DNA of 64,000 bases from Methylobacterium planeticum (GCF_008806345.1 NZ_VZZJ01000004.1:310001-374000), one strand, 5' to 3'. Shown: positions 48,105 to 59,237, counted from the first letter of the stretch. Made by a program: numbers and translations. The notes: generated by a model from the letters alone, not told the origin.

Positions 48105-49859
48105 TCAGCGCGTGGGCTGATCGTCGAAGGTGAAGATGTCGCGATCCTTGGTCTCCGGGATGAAGATCAGCCCGACCACGAAGGTGAACAGGGCGATCAC
48201 GATCGGGTACCAGAGGCCGAAGTAGATATCGCCGGTCTGGGCCACCATCGCGAAGGCTGTCGCCGGCAGCAGACCGCCGAACCAGCCATTGCCGATGTGA
48301 TAGGGCAGCGACATCGAGGTGTAGCGGATCCGCGTCGGGAAGAGTTCCACGAGCGCGGCCGCGATCGGGCCGTAGACCATCGTCACGTAGATGACGAGGA
48401 TCGTCAGGATGCCGATCACCACGAGCTTCTGGCCGGTGAAGACATCGAGGGGGTTTGCGACCTTGATGATGGACGGATTGCTCGCCGCCGGGTACCCGGC
48501 CTCCGTCAGCGCCCCGGTCACGGACTTGCTGAAGGTCGGGTCGGCCACCGGAAAGTCCTTGCCGGCGACGCTCACCACCGTCGGCGAACCCGCCGGAAGC
48601 GGCTCGGTCCGATAGGACACGGCGCTGCGGGCGAGAAGCGCCTTGGCGATGTCGCACTCCTTGGTGAACTTGGCCGTTCCGACCGGATTGAACTGGAACG
48701 AGCATTCGGCCGGATTGGTCTTCACCACGACCGCGACGTTCGCCTGGGCCGCGTGGAGCGCCGGATTGGCGTTCGCGGTCAGGAGGTTGAACAGCGGGAA
48801 GTAGGTCAGGGCGGCGATCAGGCAGCCGCCGAGGATGATCGGCTTGCGGCCGATCCGGTCAGAGAGGCTGCCGAAGAACAGGAAGCCTCCGGTGCCGAGG
48901 ATCAGCGACCAGGCGATCATCACGTTGGCGGTGAACTGGTCGACCTTCAGAATGCTCTGGAGGAAGAACAGGGCGTAGAACTGGCCCGTGTACCAGACGA
49001 CGGCCTGACCCGCGGTGAGGCCGAGCAGGGCGAGCAGGGCCCACTTGGCATTGCGCCACTGACCGAACGCCTCGGAGAGCGGGGCCTTCGATTGGGTTCC
49101 CTCGGCCTTCATCTTCTGGAAGGCAGGGCTCTCATGCATCTGCAGGCGGATCCAGACCGAGATGGCGAGGAGCGCGACGGAGACGAGGAACGGGATCCTC
49201 CAGCCCCAGACCTGGAAGGCCGTGAGCGTGGTGCTGGTGCCGTCCGCATTCGTCACGACGGTCGGCGCGTAGGCGCTGTTCACGTACCCTTGAGTCGAGA
49301 GGATGATGATCAGCGAGAGCAGCAGCCCGAGCGTCGCCGTCGTCTGGATGAAGGCGGTGTAGAACCCACGCCGTCCGCGGGGCGCGTGCTCGGCGACGTA
49401 GACTGCGGCTCCGCCGTACTCGCCACCGAGTGCGAGGCCCTGCAGCATGCGCAGGCCGAGCAGCGTCACGGGTGCGACCCATCCGATCCCGTAGGCATTG
49501 AGCGTCGTGTAGGAAGGCAGCAGGCCGACGCAGAAAGTGGAGATGCCCATGATCAGGATCGTGATCAGGAAGGTGTACTTGCGTCCGACCATGTCGCCGA
49601 GCCGGCCGAACACGAGGGCGCCGAAGGGCCGCACGAGGAAGCCGGCCGCGAACGCCAGAAGCGCGAAGATGTTGCGCGTCGCCTCCGGGTAGGCCGAGAA
49701 GAATTGCGCGCCGATGATGGCAGCGAGAGACCCGTAGAGATAGAAATCATACCACTCGAAGACGGTGCCGAGCGACGATGCGAGAATGACCCGCTTCTCG
49801 CTGGAGCTCATCGGTCTTGCCGCTTCATCCGCCCGCGGCACCGCGGTTCCCACTGCCAT
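48105..49859 (-). CDS. MFS transporter of the metabolite:H+ symporter (MHS) type with a large loop insertion
   Basis: The 584-residue protein has the MHS opening [15 protein letters not shown], the loop motifs [20 protein letters not shown] and [20 protein letters not shown], and 12 predicted helices. Substrates in this group are dicarboxylates, betaines or similar; none can be fixed here. It is about 140 residues longer than ProP or ShiA because of a soluble insertion (about 365-480, with two cysteines: AECSF and KECDI) between later helices. GGAGG is 7 bases before ATG 49859. Confidence 0.9.
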   Translation of the reverse strand: MAVGTAVPRADEAARPMSSSEKRVILASSLGTVFEWYDFYLYGSLAAIIGAQFFSAYPEATRNIFALLAFAAGFLVRPFGALVFGRLGDMVGRKYTFLITILIMGISTFCVGLLPSYTTLNAYGIGWVAPVTLLGLRMLQGLALGGEYGGAAVYVAEHAPRGRRGFYTAFIQTTATLGLLLSLIIILSTQGYVNSAYAPTVVTNADGTSTTLTAFQVWGWRIPFLVSVALLAISVWIRLQMHESPAFQKMKAEGTQSKAPLSEAFGQWRNAKWALLALLGLTAGQAVVWYTGQFYALFFLQSILKVDQFTANVMIAWSLILGTGGFLFFGSLSDRIGRKPIILGGCLIAALTYFPLFNLLTANANPALHAAQANVAVVVKTNPAECSFQFNPVGTAKFTKECDIAKALLARSAVSYRTEPLPAGSPTVVSVAGKDFPVADPTFSKSVTGALTEAGYPAASNPSIIKVANPLDVFTGQKLVVIGILTILVIYVTMVYGPIAAALVELFPTRIRYTSMSLPYHIGNGWFGGLLPATAFAMVAQTGDIYFGLWYPIVIALFTFVVGLIFIPETKDRDIFTFDDQPTR

Positions 49860-50399
49860 AACAGTCCCTCCACACGATTATGACCGGCCACCGGGCATCC
49901 CGGCACCGGTTGCGGACAGCGCTTGGATGCGGCCCGACCCGTTCTTGTTCACTTCCTCGGCCGAACCGGAACGACCGTGCGGGTCGTCGCCAAGCTCGGT
50001 TGGACATATGACGCTAGCGCAAGTCTGGCCTGCGCCCAAGTGCCGCCAAGGAGCAAAAACGACGTAGATGTTAATATTAACAAGCTTTGTGTTCCGGATC
50101 GGTAACCGAGTGCTCGTCCCTGAAGACGGGTGCCCTCACACGTCTTGGGAACTTCAGCTCCGACGCCTCGTCAGGTGGACGCGAGACGCTGCAGGCATGC
50201 AGCAATGCTGAAATTTCAGCGTCGTCGCGAGCAGAGCCGATGCTGTCTATGTTTGAAGGTCGGCTCACCTGCTACGACTGGAAACCCTGACGACCAGTCC
50301 GTCGAGCCGCGGTGAGCAGCGCGAAGCGTGTGCGAAAGCCCAGGATCGCCGATCGCGGCCGAAGGGCGCGGCTGGTCCGATGCCGCGCCCTCAGGTTGG
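49860..50399. other. Intergenic region between actP and the MHS transporter gene
   Basis: A 540-bp stretch without a supportable gene; short frames on both strands lack start signals. It contains the palindrome GTTAATATTAAC (50070-50081) in a locally AT-rich part that may be promoter DNA for the transporter gene (minus strand). Composition is lower in GC than the flanking genes. Confidence 0.45.
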
Positions 50400-52094
50400 T
50401 CAGTGTGCGTGGGCAGTCGATGCACCAATCCCGGTTTCCGAGCGGACGTACTGGGCATCGAATGCCGCGCGCTCACGCCGTGCCCGTTGCGACCGATCCA
50501 GCTTCGACACGATGACGATCGTCGCGAAGGCGAGCGGCATCGAGAACAGGGCGGGATTGTCGTAGGGGAAGATCGCCGTCGGGTTGCCGAGGGTCGCAAC
50601 CCAGACCGCCTTCGACAGGACCACCATCATCACCGCCGCGATGAGCCCCACGAGACCGCCGATCAAGGCCCCCCAGGTCGTCGTATCGCGCCAGAGGATC
50701 GACATCGCGAGCACCGGGAAGTTGCAGCTCGCCGCCACCGAGAACGCCAGCCCGACCATGAACGCGACGTTCTGGTTCTCGAAGATGTATCCGAGCACGA
50801 TCGCCACGATGCCGATCACGACCGCCGCGATCTTCGACAGGTTCACCTCGTGCGCTTCGGTCGTGCGCCCGCGGGCGATGACCTGGGCGTAGAGGTCGTG
50901 GCTCACGGCGCTGGCGCCCGCGAGCGTCAGCCCTGCGACCACGGCGAGGATCGTCGCGAAAGCGACCGCCGAGATGAATCCCAGGAAATACGGGCCGCCG
51001 ACGGCGTTGGCGAGGTTGACCGCCACCATGTTGGTGCCGCCGATCATGTCCTTCAGCTTGTCGAAGGCGCCGGCCGGGCCAAGCTTGAAGTAGGTCGGAT
51101 CCGACATCAGCAGGGCGATGCCGCCGAACCCGATAATGAAGGTGAGGATATAGAAGTAGCCGATCAGCCCGGTGGCGTAGAACACCGACTTCCGGGCGGC
51201 CTGCGCATCCGACACCGTGAAGAAGCGCATCAGGATATGCGGCAGGCCGGCGGTCCCGAACATCAGGCCGACGCCGAGGGAGATGGCCTCGATCGGATTG
51301 TTCACGAGGCCGCCGGGCGCCATGATCGCGTCCCCCTTCGGATGGGTCTGGACCGCCGCGGCGAACAGGGATTCCGGGTTGAAGCCGTACTTGAACAGCA
51401 CGGCACCCGCCATGAAGCTCGCGCCGCCGAGGAGCAGGCAGGCCTTGATGACCTGGACCCAGGTCGTGGCCTTCATGCCTCCGAACGCCACGTAGACGAT
51501 CATCAGCACGCCCACGATGATGACGGCGTAGAGGTAGGGCAGGCCGAACAGGAGCTGGATCAACTTTCCCGCGCCGACCATCTGGGCGATCAGGTAGAAG
51601 GCCACGACCACCAGGGTCCCGGTCGCCGAGATGATCCGGATCGAGGTCTGGTCGAGGCGGAACGAGGCGACGTCCGCGAAGGTGAATTTCCCGAGATTGC
51701 GCAGGCGCTCGGCAATCAGGAAGAGCACGATCGGCCAGCCGACGAGGAAGCCGGTGGAGTAGATCAGCCCGTCGAAGCCCGAGGTGTAGACGAGGCCCGA
51801 GATTCCGAGGAACGACGCGGCCGACATGTAGTCGCCCGCGATCGCCAGCGAGTTCGTGCCGGCCGAGATGCCGCCGCCGGCAGCGTAGAAGTCGGCGGCG
51901 GACTTGGTCGAGCGGGCGGCCCGGATCGTGATGCCGAGGGTTGCCAGCACGAAGAAGAAGAACATTCCGATCGCCGGCCAGTTCGTCGACGATTGCTGGA
52001 CGGCGCCGAGATCGGGGCCAGCCGCGAAGGCCGGCGGGACGAGGGACGCGGTGGTGAGGGCGAGGGCGAGCGGGAGCCGGGCTAGGCGGGTCAT
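50400..52094 (-). CDS. actP: Cation/acetate symporter ActP
   Basis: ActP is a sodium:solute-symporter family permease for acetate and related short acids. The 564-residue protein has a signal-like first segment (ending PPAFAAG), then about 13 membrane helices with [40 protein letters not shown] and [20 protein letters not shown], all typical of ActP. Its start overlaps the DUF485 stop by four bases (ATGA). With acs upstream this forms the acs-DUF485-actP acetate-uptake operon. Confidence 0.95.
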   Translation of the reverse strand: MTRLARLPLALALTTASLVPPAFAAGPDLGAVQQSSTNWPAIGMFFFFVLATLGITIRAARSTKSAADFYAAGGGISAGTNSLAIAGDYMSAASFLGISGLVYTSGFDGLIYSTGFLVGWPIVLFLIAERLRNLGKFTFADVASFRLDQTSIRIISATGTLVVVAFYLIAQMVGAGKLIQLLFGLPYLYAVIIVGVLMIVYVAFGGMKATTWVQVIKACLLLGGASFMAGAVLFKYGFNPESLFAAAVQTHPKGDAIMAPGGLVNNPIEAISLGVGLMFGTAGLPHILMRFFTVSDAQAARKSVFYATGLIGYFYILTFIIGFGGIALLMSDPTYFKLGPAGAFDKLKDMIGGTNMVAVNLANAVGGPYFLGFISAVAFATILAVVAGLTLAGASAVSHDLYAQVIARGRTTEAHEVNLSKIAAVVIGIVAIVLGYIFENQNVAFMVGLAFSVAASCNFPVLAMSILWRDTTTWGALIGGLVGLIAAVMMVVLSKAVWVATLGNPTAIFPYDNPALFSMPLAFATIVIVSKLDRSQRARRERAAFDAQYVRSETGIGASTAHAH

Positions 52095-52483
52095 CGTCCG
52101 ACACTCCGGTTCAGCTCGGCCGTGAGATCGTCGAAGCGGGAATTGGCGCGCGCCACGTAGATGCCGGTGAGGATGAAGGCGAACACGATCACGCCGACGC
52201 CGAGGAAGAGCCCGAGCGAGGCCGTGCCGCCGCCGACCTTCACGGCAAGGAGCGCCTTGTCGAAGGCGATGAGGCCGATGAACCCGAAATACACGATCAG
52301 CATCAGGATCGTCAGGATCCAGCCGAAGCGCGTCCGCTCATGCACGAGCGCCTGGAAGTTGGGATTCCGGACGATCGCCTGGTAGGGAGGCTCGCCCGTC
52401 GCGGCCGGCCCCGTGGCAGCTCCGGTGCCGGGAGGGGAACGACGCGGGTCGTTCGGCGGTGTTCCGTATCGTGATCCGCTCAT
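52091..52483 (-). CDS. DUF485 small membrane protein
   Basis: The 130-residue product has a Pro/Gly-rich soluble start, then [20 protein letters not shown], and two membrane helices (about 55-75 and 88-112), matching DUF485 (YjcH-like). It is the usual partner gene between acs and actP; its biochemical role is unproven. The frame is open to 53059, but [10 protein letters not shown] at 52483 is the sensible start. It overlaps actP by ATGA and lies 128 bp after acs. Confidence 0.9.
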   Translation of the reverse strand: MSGSRYGTPPNDPRRSPPGTGAATGPAATGEPPYQAIVRNPNFQALVHERTRFGWILTILMLIVYFGFIGLIAFDKALLAVKVGGGTASLGLFLGVGVIVFAFILTGIYVARANSRFDDLTAELNRSVGR

Positions 52484-52566
52484 GGCAAAGCCCTCCGCGG
52501 AAATCGGACCTTGCTGGGCGAGGCCGGCTTCCAGAATCCGTTCAAGCGCGCGTTGTGATGATGCAG

Positions 52567-52595
52567 GACCGGGCGCCCGATCGGAGCGCCCGGTC
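52567..52595 (-). terminator. Hairpin after acs
   Basis: GACCGGGCGC (52567-52576) / GCGCCCGGTC (52586-52595) with a nine-base loop lies 16 bp past the acs stop. There is no T-run on the minus strand, so it may act as a 3'-stabilising stem or attenuate acs-to-actP transcription rather than terminate fully. Confidence 0.5.
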
Positions 52596-52611
52596 TTCGG
52601 ACCCGATCGGA

Positions 52612-54561
52612 TCAGCGGCGGTTCTGCCGGTTCTCGATCAGGTCGTCGACGACCGCGGGCTCGGCAAGCGTCGAGGTGTCCCCGAGCGACGAGAACTCGT
52701 TCTCGGCGATCTTGCGCAGGATGCGGCGCATGATCTTGCCGGACCGCGTCTTGGGAAGTCCCGGCGCGAACTGGATCAGATCCGGCGAGGCGATCGGACC
52801 GATGTCCTTGCGGACCCAGGACACGAGCTCCTTGCGCAGGGCGTCGGACCCTTCCTCGCCCTCGTTCAGGGTGACGTAGGCATAGATGCCCTGACCCTTG
52901 AGATCGTGCGGATAGCCGACCACCGCGGCCTCGGCGACCTTCGGATGCGCGACGAGAGAGGATTCGACCTCCGCCGTACCCATTCGGTGGCCCGAGACGT
53001 TGATCACGTCGTCCACGCGGCCGGTGATCCAGTAGTACCCGTCCGCGTCCCGGCGGCACCCATCGCCGGTGAAGTAGTTGCCCGCATAGGTCGAGAAGTA
53101 GGTCTGCTCGAAGCGCTCATGATCACCGTAGACCGTGCGCATCTGTCCGGGCCAGGAATCCTTGATGCAGAGGTTGCCCTCGCACGGCCCCTCGAGGGTC
53201 TTGCCCTCGGCGTCGACGACGATGGGCTGGACACCGAAGAACGGCCGCGTCGCGGAGCCGGGCTTCAGGTTCGTGGCTCCCGGCAATGGCGTGATCAGGA
53301 TGCCACCGGTCTCGGTTTGCCACCAAGTATCGACGATGGGGCAGCGCCGGTCGCCGACGACCTTAAAGTACCATTCCCAGGCTTCGGGATTGATCGGCTC
53401 GCCGACGGAGCCGAGCACGCGCAGGGAGGCGCGCGAGGTCTTCGCCACCGGACCCTCGCCGCCTCCCATGAGGGAGCGGATCGCCGTCGGAGCCGTGTAG
53501 AAGATGTTGACCTTGTGCTTGTCGACGACCTCCCAGAACCTCGAATTGGACGGATAGGTCGGGATGCCCTCGAACATCAGGGTCGTGGCGCCGTTCGCGA
53601 GCGGCCCGTACACGATGTAGCTGTGCCCCGTGACCCAGCCGACATCGGCCGTGCACCAGTAGACCTCGCCTTCGCGGTAATCGAAGACGTATTGATGGGT
53701 CATCGACGCGTAGACGAGATAGCCGCCCGTGGTGTGCACGACGCCCTTCGGCTGTCCGGTGGAGCCGGACGTGTAGAGGATGAAGAGCGGGTGCTCCGCC
53801 TCCACCGCCTCCGCCGGGCATTCGTCGGTCACCTGCTCGGCGGCCTCGTGATAGTAGACGTCGCGGCCGGCCTCCATGGCCACGTCCGAGCCGGTGCGGC
53901 GGACGACGATGACATGATCGACGACGTCCTTGCCGAGACGCTGGATCGCCGCATCGACATTAGCCTTGAGCGGCACCTTGCGGCCACCGCGAAGGCCCTC
54001 GTCGGATGTGATCACGACCTTGGAAGCACAACCCTCGATACGACCGGCGAGGGAATCCGGTGAAAACCCGCCAAACACGATGGAGTGGATCGCACCGAGA
54101 CGCGCACAGGCGAGCATCGCGTAGGCCGCCTCCGGAATCATCGGAAGGTAGATCGTGACCCGGTCGCCCTTCGAGACGCCGCGGTTGCGCAGCACGTTCG
54201 CCATCCGGCAGACCTGCGCGTGCAACTCGCGATAGGTGATGTGCTTGGATTCGTTCGGGTCGTCGCCTTCCCAGATGATCGCGGTCTGATCGCCGCGGGT
54301 TTCGAGGTGGCGATCGACACAATTGTAGGCGACGTTGGTCCGACCGTCCTCGAACCACTTGATCGAGATATTGCCAGGCTCGAAGCTCGTATTCTTCACC
54401 GTCGTGAAGGGCGTCATCCAGTCGATGCGCTTGCCGTGCTCTGCCCAGAACGCCGCCGGGTCGTCCACCGAAGCCTTGTACATCTCAAGGTATCGGGCAT
54501 TGTCGACATGTGCCCCTTGACGCCAGGCATCACGGACCTCGACTACCTTCTCGTCCATCAC
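52612..54561 (-). CDS. acs: Acetyl-CoA synthetase Acs
   Basis: Acs activates acetate through acetyl-AMP to acetyl-CoA. The 649-residue ANL enzyme has the P-loop [40 protein letters not shown], the hinge region [20 protein letters not shown], and the C-terminal [20 protein letters not shown], whose lysine (SGK) is the acetylation site controlled by Pat/CobB in other bacteria. It is the first gene of the acs-DUF485-actP unit. Confidence 0.97.
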   Translation of the reverse strand: MMDEKVVEVRDAWRQGAHVDNARYLEMYKASVDDPAAFWAEHGKRIDWMTPFTTVKNTSFEPGNISIKWFEDGRTNVAYNCVDRHLETRGDQTAIIWEGDDPNESKHITYRELHAQVCRMANVLRNRGVSKGDRVTIYLPMIPEAAYAMLACARLGAIHSIVFGGFSPDSLAGRIEGCASKVVITSDEGLRGGRKVPLKANVDAAIQRLGKDVVDHVIVVRRTGSDVAMEAGRDVYYHEAAEQVTDECPAEAVEAEHPLFILYTSGSTGQPKGVVHTTGGYLVYASMTHQYVFDYREGEVYWCTADVGWVTGHSYIVYGPLANGATTLMFEGIPTYPSNSRFWEVVDKHKVNIFYTAPTAIRSLMGGGEGPVAKTSRASLRVLGSVGEPINPEAWEWYFKVVGDRRCPIVDTWWQTETGGILITPLPGATNLKPGSATRPFFGVQPIVVDAEGKTLEGPCEGNLCIKDSWPGQMRTVYGDHERFEQTYFSTYAGNYFTGDGCRRDADGYYWITGRVDDVINVSGHRMGTAEVESSLVAHPKVAEAAVVGYPHDLKGQGIYAYVTLNEGEEGSDALRKELVSWVRKDIGPIASPDLIQFAPGLPKTRSGKIMRRILRKIAENEFSSLGDTSTLAEPAVVDDLIENRQNRR

Positions 54562-55168
54562 GCTTCTTCCCTGAGTGGTGCCCGATCGTATCGCGGTTTG
54601 TCCGCGCAGCCGAGACTTCCGAGACTTTTCTTAATCGCAGCCGGAGACCGGCGGCAAGCGCTCGTCCGATGCAGACATAGGTTGAGCGCAATGGAACTGT
54701 GCTAGGCGCCTGGCACGGCCCATGTCAAGAGAAGTTGGGATCCGGTTTTTCGCTTCCAGCCAAAGGCTTTGGTGGCAGAGCCAGCCTACTGGCGACGCGA
54801 AAAAACGTTCCCGGACCATGATCGAATGACCATCCCGGACAAGCTCGAATTGCGTCTCAATCAACAGGACCGCTGCCGTGCTTGCGACATAGCCGAAACT
54901 TCGGAAATCGGCGGTCGGATGCAGCCGCACATGATGGCCCGGAGCCGAGCTCTGTCAATTGACAGCCTTTGACTTGCAGAATGGATCAGAGGCCACGAAA
55001 CCCTTTTTTGCTCGCGGACAGGTGAAGGACGCTCTGACAAAGGCAGTTCTTTGTCTCAAATCGGCGATAGACCGGGGGGCGCGGCCGCCCTCGAACGGTG
55101 TTCCTGTGGCTCGGGGCGGTTGTATCGGCGCAGGAAGGGCCGGCCCGACCGCCGGGGCCGACAGAACG
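54562..55168. other. Intergenic region between acs and the PdhS-like kinase gene
   Basis: About 600 bp with no supportable gene. It holds the acs promoter (minus strand) and, at 54952-54965, the perfect palindrome CTGTCAATTGACAG next to TTGACTTGCAG. A 99-codon minus-strand frame at 54631-54930 lacks a ribosome-binding site and family motifs and is not called. Confidence 0.45.
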
Positions 55169-58075
55169 CTAGGCGATCTTCGCTTGCCGGGCCGGGAACA
55201 GCATCTCGACCAGCGTGCCCTCATCCTTGCGGCTGGTGATCCGGAATCGCCCGTGATTCGCTTCGATGATGGCCTTCGTCAGCGGCAGTCCGAGGCCGGT
55301 GCCGCCCCCCTTGCGTGGCCCGGATGCGGAGACCTGACGGAAGGGCTGGAGGACAGCCTCGATCTCCTCCGTGCTCATGCCGATGCCCGTGTCGCGCACC
55401 CGGAGCGCGATCTCGCCGCGCTCCGCGGTCGTCGTGGAGACGATCACCTGACCGCCGGCCTCGGTGTACTTGATGGCGTTTGCGATGATGTTGAGGGCCG
55501 CCTGGCGCATCGATCGCTCGTCCGCCAACAGGTTCGTCGAGTCGGCAGCGAAGCTTGTCCGGACCACGATCCTGTCGCGCGCAGCCTGCGGCTGGAGCAA
55601 CGTCACGCAGCTCGCGACGAGATCGTTCAGGGAGACGGGGCCGAAGGCCAGATCGAACCGTCCTGCCTCGATCCGCGCAAGATCCACGAGGTCGTTGACG
55701 AGGCCGAGAACGTGCTCACCCGAGGTGCGGATATCGCGCAGATAATCTCGGTAGCGATCAGTGCCGACCGCGCCGAACTGCTCCTTCAGCATCACGTCGG
55801 TGAACCCCAGGATGGCGTTCATCGGCGTTCGGATCTCGTGGCTGACCTTGGCGAGGAAATCCGTCTTCCACGTCCCCGGGGCCGCCGCCGCGGCGTCGGC
55901 GGTTGCATGGACCTGGTCGCTCGTGCTGCTCCAGCGATCCGGGGCATCGGTGTCGCGGAGGATCGCGACGCGGCGCCCCTCTCCGTCGCCGGGCAGGACG
56001 CGCAATACGAGCGATAGAGCTCCGGCCGCACCGGGCACCGTCACCGTCCGAGGCATCCCCGCGACGGTTTGAAGGCTGGAACGCACCGCGATGGTGCTGA
56101 CCGGATCGAACAACCCGACGAAGCTGCGTCCGACCACCTCGGGAATCGCGCTGCCGAAGAAGGCGGCGGCGGCTCGGTTGAGGCTCAAGACATGCCCAGC
56201 CGCGTCGAGGGTCACGACGCCGTCGTCGAGCGCGTCGAGCGCGGTCCGAGCCGCCACGGCGTCGGTTCGGTCGGCCTTCCGGACCGTGCGTTCGGACGGA
56301 GAGCGGTCCGGACCGCTGCCGCGGCCCTCACGCAGGATCAGCCCGTGCGCCGGGGCATCGTCCCAGGCCACGGCGAATGGGGTCACCTCGGCCTCGCGGC
56401 GACTTCCATCTCGTGTCATCAGCGCGACAGGACCGTTCGACCGTGACGGCGTCTCCAGCGCAGGCTGTTCGTCCAGGGCGCGCGGCATTCCCCTGAACAG
56501 ATCGGCCATGCCGCCCCTCGCCTGCAGCGCAGCGAGGTCGTCGAAACCCGCGAGGTCGAGAAACCGACGATTGGCGTAGAGAACCGCGTCACCCCGATGG
56601 ATCAGGAGCGCAAGGGGTATGCCGGCGAGGAGGCCGACGGCGTCGGTCTGGTCCGGCTCGGGGCTCCGCGCGTCACCCGACCGCGTGCCAGGAAAGGGCG
56701 TCACCGATCCGCCTGCGCCTCGGACGGTCGCGCTCTCCTGATCGGCGTGAAGAGGCTCGTCCCCTTCGAAGCGCGCCCCGAGTGCGCGCGCGATCTCCCG
56801 GAAGGCAGCATGCTCGTTCACGCTGAGCGCCGTCTGTCCCTCTGAAGGCCGCCCGACCACATTCCCGGGCGTTGCGGGATGCGAGACGGATCCGGCCGGC
56901 GCCTCCTCGGGCAGGGCCTCGTCCGGTGCGCGGCGACGCGTTGCCGACGCAGTTCGGCTTCCGGATGTCCAGGTCAACCCGAAGCGGGCTGCGGGCACGA
57001 GGGCCGCCAGGGACAGGGCCGCGAGGGTCAGCGCCGCCGGCGCGAGGCTCCCGACCCGCGCCTGCGCATCGTTGCCGACAGGGTGAGGGGCGGGCACCCT
57101 CGCAGCGGGCGCCGGCTCGTCGAGCGTTGCCATGCCGGGAGAGATGAGGAGCGCGCGCCCCTCCGGCAATGCGCGTGTCTCGCTTGGTACGGAGACTGAA
57201 CGGACGAGGCCGAAGCCCGCATATCCGGTGAAGGGCCGGCCCGCCCGTGCGCGCGGCGCGCCCGACACGTCGAGTTCGAACCGCCGTGCCGTCGCGTCCG
57301 TCGAGAGCACGATGGAAATCGCCCGAAAGGTGCCGTCACGGGCGAGCGCGGCGATGATCGGCTCGGCCCCCGTGAGGTGTCCGCTCGCCACGAGCTGATC
57401 CCAGCTTCGGCCGGACAGGACCGGCCGCAGAACCTCGGCGTTTTGACCGACGATGTCCGTGAACACACCCGCGGCATCGGTGCGCCAGATGAACCGATCT
57501 CCGACCGTGGCCCCGGCCGCCGGCGGCTGCGCGAACGGAGGGGAGGGGGACGCGTCGTCCTTCGTCCCAGCACGGGGCAGCGCCTCGGGTGCCGATGCGG
57601 GCGGAGCGTCCTGAGGAACACGCGCGCGCAGAATCGGCGCCTTCTCCATCAGCACCACGAGCAGCACCGCCCGGTCCGCGCCGATCATGCGGCGCGCCAG
57701 CAGGCATGTGGTCGGGACACCGATCCGGCGGGGATCGAAGCGCAGGCGCGCGAGGCGGAGCAGCGATCCGATCTCGCCGAGCCCTTCGATCTGTGCCGTC
57801 AGCGACGGTGGCAGGGCACGATGGGTTGGGTCGGGCGCGAGGGCGTCAACGAGGATCCGGGCGCCCGGCGCGGCATGGATCAACCGCTTCCCGGCGGCGT
57901 CGAGAATCAGGTAGGCGGCAGGAGGCTCGGACACGAGACACTCCAGGCGTGGCTCGCGCGCCCACAACCGCAATGCGGCATGAACTGCCTCGTCCTCCCG
58001 AAAAATTGCAGCCTCAGCCCCGCCGTCGGTCATTCGGACCTGTATGGTTGGAAAAATCGTCGTCTCCGCGCCCAT
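55169..58075 (-). CDS. Large PAS-containing sensor histidine kinase, PdhS/DivJ/PleC-like
   Basis: From the Met at 58075 the product is 968 residues. The C-terminal kinase has H-box KVSHEIRTPMNAILGFTDVM (H746) and EQFGAVGTDRYRDYLRDIRT, the PdhS/DivJ/PleC-type HisKA, then N-box ALNIIANAIKYTEAGG, G1 RVRDTGIGM and G2 GGGTGLGLPLTKAI. Upstream are PAS domains (for example ALDDGVVTLDAAGHVLSLNR, about 625-740) and low-complexity Pro/Ala/Arg linkers. There is no strong membrane segment besides ALTLAALSLAALVPAA (about 345-360). In Brucella and relatives such kinases feed DivK-CtrA cell-cycle control; that role is an inference here. The gene stands alone. Confidence 0.85.
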   Translation of the reverse strand: MGAETTIFPTIQVRMTDGGAEAAIFREDEAVHAALRLWAREPRLECLVSEPPAAYLILDAAGKRLIHAAPGARILVDALAPDPTHRALPPSLTAQIEGLGEIGSLLRLARLRFDPRRIGVPTTCLLARRMIGADRAVLLVVLMEKAPILRARVPQDAPPASAPEALPRAGTKDDASPSPPFAQPPAAGATVGDRFIWRTDAAGVFTDIVGQNAEVLRPVLSGRSWDQLVASGHLTGAEPIIAALARDGTFRAISIVLSTDATARRFELDVSGAPRARAGRPFTGYAGFGLVRSVSVPSETRALPEGRALLISPGMATLDEPAPAARVPAPHPVGNDAQARVGSLAPAALTLAALSLAALVPAARFGLTWTSGSRTASATRRRAPDEALPEEAPAGSVSHPATPGNVVGRPSEGQTALSVNEHAAFREIARALGARFEGDEPLHADQESATVRGAGGSVTPFPGTRSGDARSPEPDQTDAVGLLAGIPLALLIHRGDAVLYANRRFLDLAGFDDLAALQARGGMADLFRGMPRALDEQPALETPSRSNGPVALMTRDGSRREAEVTPFAVAWDDAPAHGLILREGRGSGPDRSPSERTVRKADRTDAVAARTALDALDDGVVTLDAAGHVLSLNRAAAAFFGSAIPEVVGRSFVGLFDPVSTIAVRSSLQTVAGMPRTVTVPGAAGALSLVLRVLPGDGEGRRVAILRDTDAPDRWSSTSDQVHATADAAAAAPGTWKTDFLAKVSHEIRTPMNAILGFTDVMLKEQFGAVGTDRYRDYLRDIRTSGEHVLGLVNDLVDLARIEAGRFDLAFGPVSLNDLVASCVTLLQPQAARDRIVVRTSFAADSTNLLADERSMRQAALNIIANAIKYTEAGGQVIVSTTTAERGEIALRVRDTGIGMSTEEIEAVLQPFRQVSASGPRKGGGTGLGLPLTKAIIEANHGRFRITSRKDEGTLVEMLFPARQAKIA

Positions 58076-58239
58076 AATGTAGTGCGGACTGCCTCGGGAC
58101 GCTGGACACTTCAAGGCCGCGTCACACGTTTACGTCATGTCAACCTTAATGCCCCCGCCCCGGGTGGCATAGGGCGGCTGGTGTGTTATTGTGCAACGCA
58201 CAACGATGCATCAACACCGAAGAACGAGAGGAGACGATC

Positions 58240-58728
58240 ATGAGCAACACCCCGAATTATGAAGTGCCGGGCGAGATGCGGGACTTCGCCGAGAAGAGCG
58301 TCGATCAGGCCCGCAAGGCGTTCGACAGCTTCATCGGTGCGGCGCGCCGCACCGCCGATACGGTTCAGGGTTCGGCCGAGGTCGCCCGTACCAACGCTCA
58401 GGACATCTCCTCCCGCGGGTTCGAGTACGCCGAGCAGAACGTGAACGCCGCCTTCGATCTTGCCCAGAAGCTCGTGCGCTCCCGCGACGTGCAGGAGGCG
58501 ATGCAGCATCAGGCCGAGTTCGTCCGCACCCAGTTCGCGGCGATCCAGGCCCAGGCCAAGGAGTTCGGCGGCCTCGCCCAGACGGCGATCCAGCAGGGCG
58601 CCGAGAAGGCGAAGACCGTGATGCAGGAGAGCGCCGACCAGGCCCGCAAGGCCATGGACCAGGGCACCGACGCGGCGCGCCAGACCGCGCACGATGCCGA
58701 GCAGACCGCCCGCAACGTCAACTCCTGA
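58240..58728 (+). CDS. Phasin-family protein
   Basis: The 162-residue Ala/Gln-rich helical protein has the phasin core: FAEKSVDQARKAFDSFIGAA, TADTVQGSAEVARTNAQDIS, NVNAAFDLAQKLVRSRDVQE and QHQAEFVRTQFAAIQAQAKE. Phasins coat polyhydroxyalkanoate granules. A C-terminal Lys/Gln/Thr coiled-coil tail (about 120-162) extends the core. AGGAG (58229-58233 region) precedes ATG 58240. Its upstream 130 bp is AT-richer and its end has a very strong terminator, fitting high expression. Confidence 0.92.
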   Translation: MSNTPNYEVPGEMRDFAEKSVDQARKAFDSFIGAARRTADTVQGSAEVARTNAQDISSRGFEYAEQNVNAAFDLAQKLVRSRDVQEAMQHQAEFVRTQFAAIQAQAKEFGGLAQTAIQQGAEKAKTVMQESADQARKAMDQGTDAARQTAHDAEQTARNVNS

Positions 58729-58770
58729 TAGGGACCGCCGGCGTCTCGCCGGCCGGACGCGACGGATCGG

Positions 58771-58813
58771 ACGGCCCGCCCCGCGCAAGCGCGGGGCGGG
58801 CCGTCTCGTTTTT
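58771..58813 (+). terminator. Strong terminator after the phasin gene
   Basis: A 16-bp perfect stem (58771-58786 with 58789-58804; arms start ACGGCCCGCCCCGC) is followed by CTCGTTTTT ending at 58813. Confidence 0.85.
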
Positions 58814-58887
58814 GCCCGCATTGCGAGAAATGGCAGGGCTTGGCCCGCGCCGGAGCGGGACACAGGCACCCGAGAGGACGAACCGCC

Positions 58888-59205
58888 ATGCGACCCGCCT
58901 ACCGAATCGGCTTTGCCGCCGCGATCCTCGCCGGCGCGTTCGGATCGCAGATTGCGAGCGCGCAGTACTACGACGAGGGGTACGACCGGCCGCCGCCGCG
59001 CCGGGGTGCCTACGAAGAGCGGCGTCCGGCGCCCCGCCGCGCGAGCGGGCTCAACTGCGACGCGGTTCAGCAGGGTTTGAGCGGACCGCAGCCCTATTCC
59101 TGCCCGCTGCCCGGGCCGCGGCCGCTCGGCGCGCGCTGCTTCTGCAACATGCCGATCGCCTCGTTCAGCACGCCGCAGACCGCGGTCGGCCGGGTCGTGC
59201 CCTGA
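58888..59205 (+). CDS. Small secreted cysteine-containing protein of unknown function
   Basis: The 105-residue product has a signal peptide (MRPAYRIGFAAAILAGAFGS, ending QIASAQ). The mature part has a Tyr/Pro/Arg-rich stretch (YYDEGYDRPPPRRGAYEERR) and a conserved-looking tail with four cysteines: GLNCDAVQQG, PYSCPLPGPRPLGARCFCNM. The cysteines could form disulfides in the periplasm. I do not recognise the family; similar short RGA-rich secreted proteins are common in this order. Start at the Met directly before the signal sequence. Confidence 0.65.
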   Translation: MRPAYRIGFAAAILAGAFGSQIASAQYYDEGYDRPPPRRGAYEERRPAPRRASGLNCDAVQQGLSGPQPYSCPLPGPRPLGARCFCNMPIASFSTPQTAVGRVVP

Positions 59206-59237
59206 ACCGCGGCCGTCCCGGCACCCGACCGACGAAA

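Noticed and set aside
50077..50268. 63-codon minus-strand ORF upstream of the MHS transporter
   Set aside because: No start signal or motif; sits in probable promoter DNA.
54631..54930. 99-codon minus-strand ORF in the acs spacer
   Set aside because: No ribosome-binding site, no recognised motif, and composition unlike the neighbouring genes.
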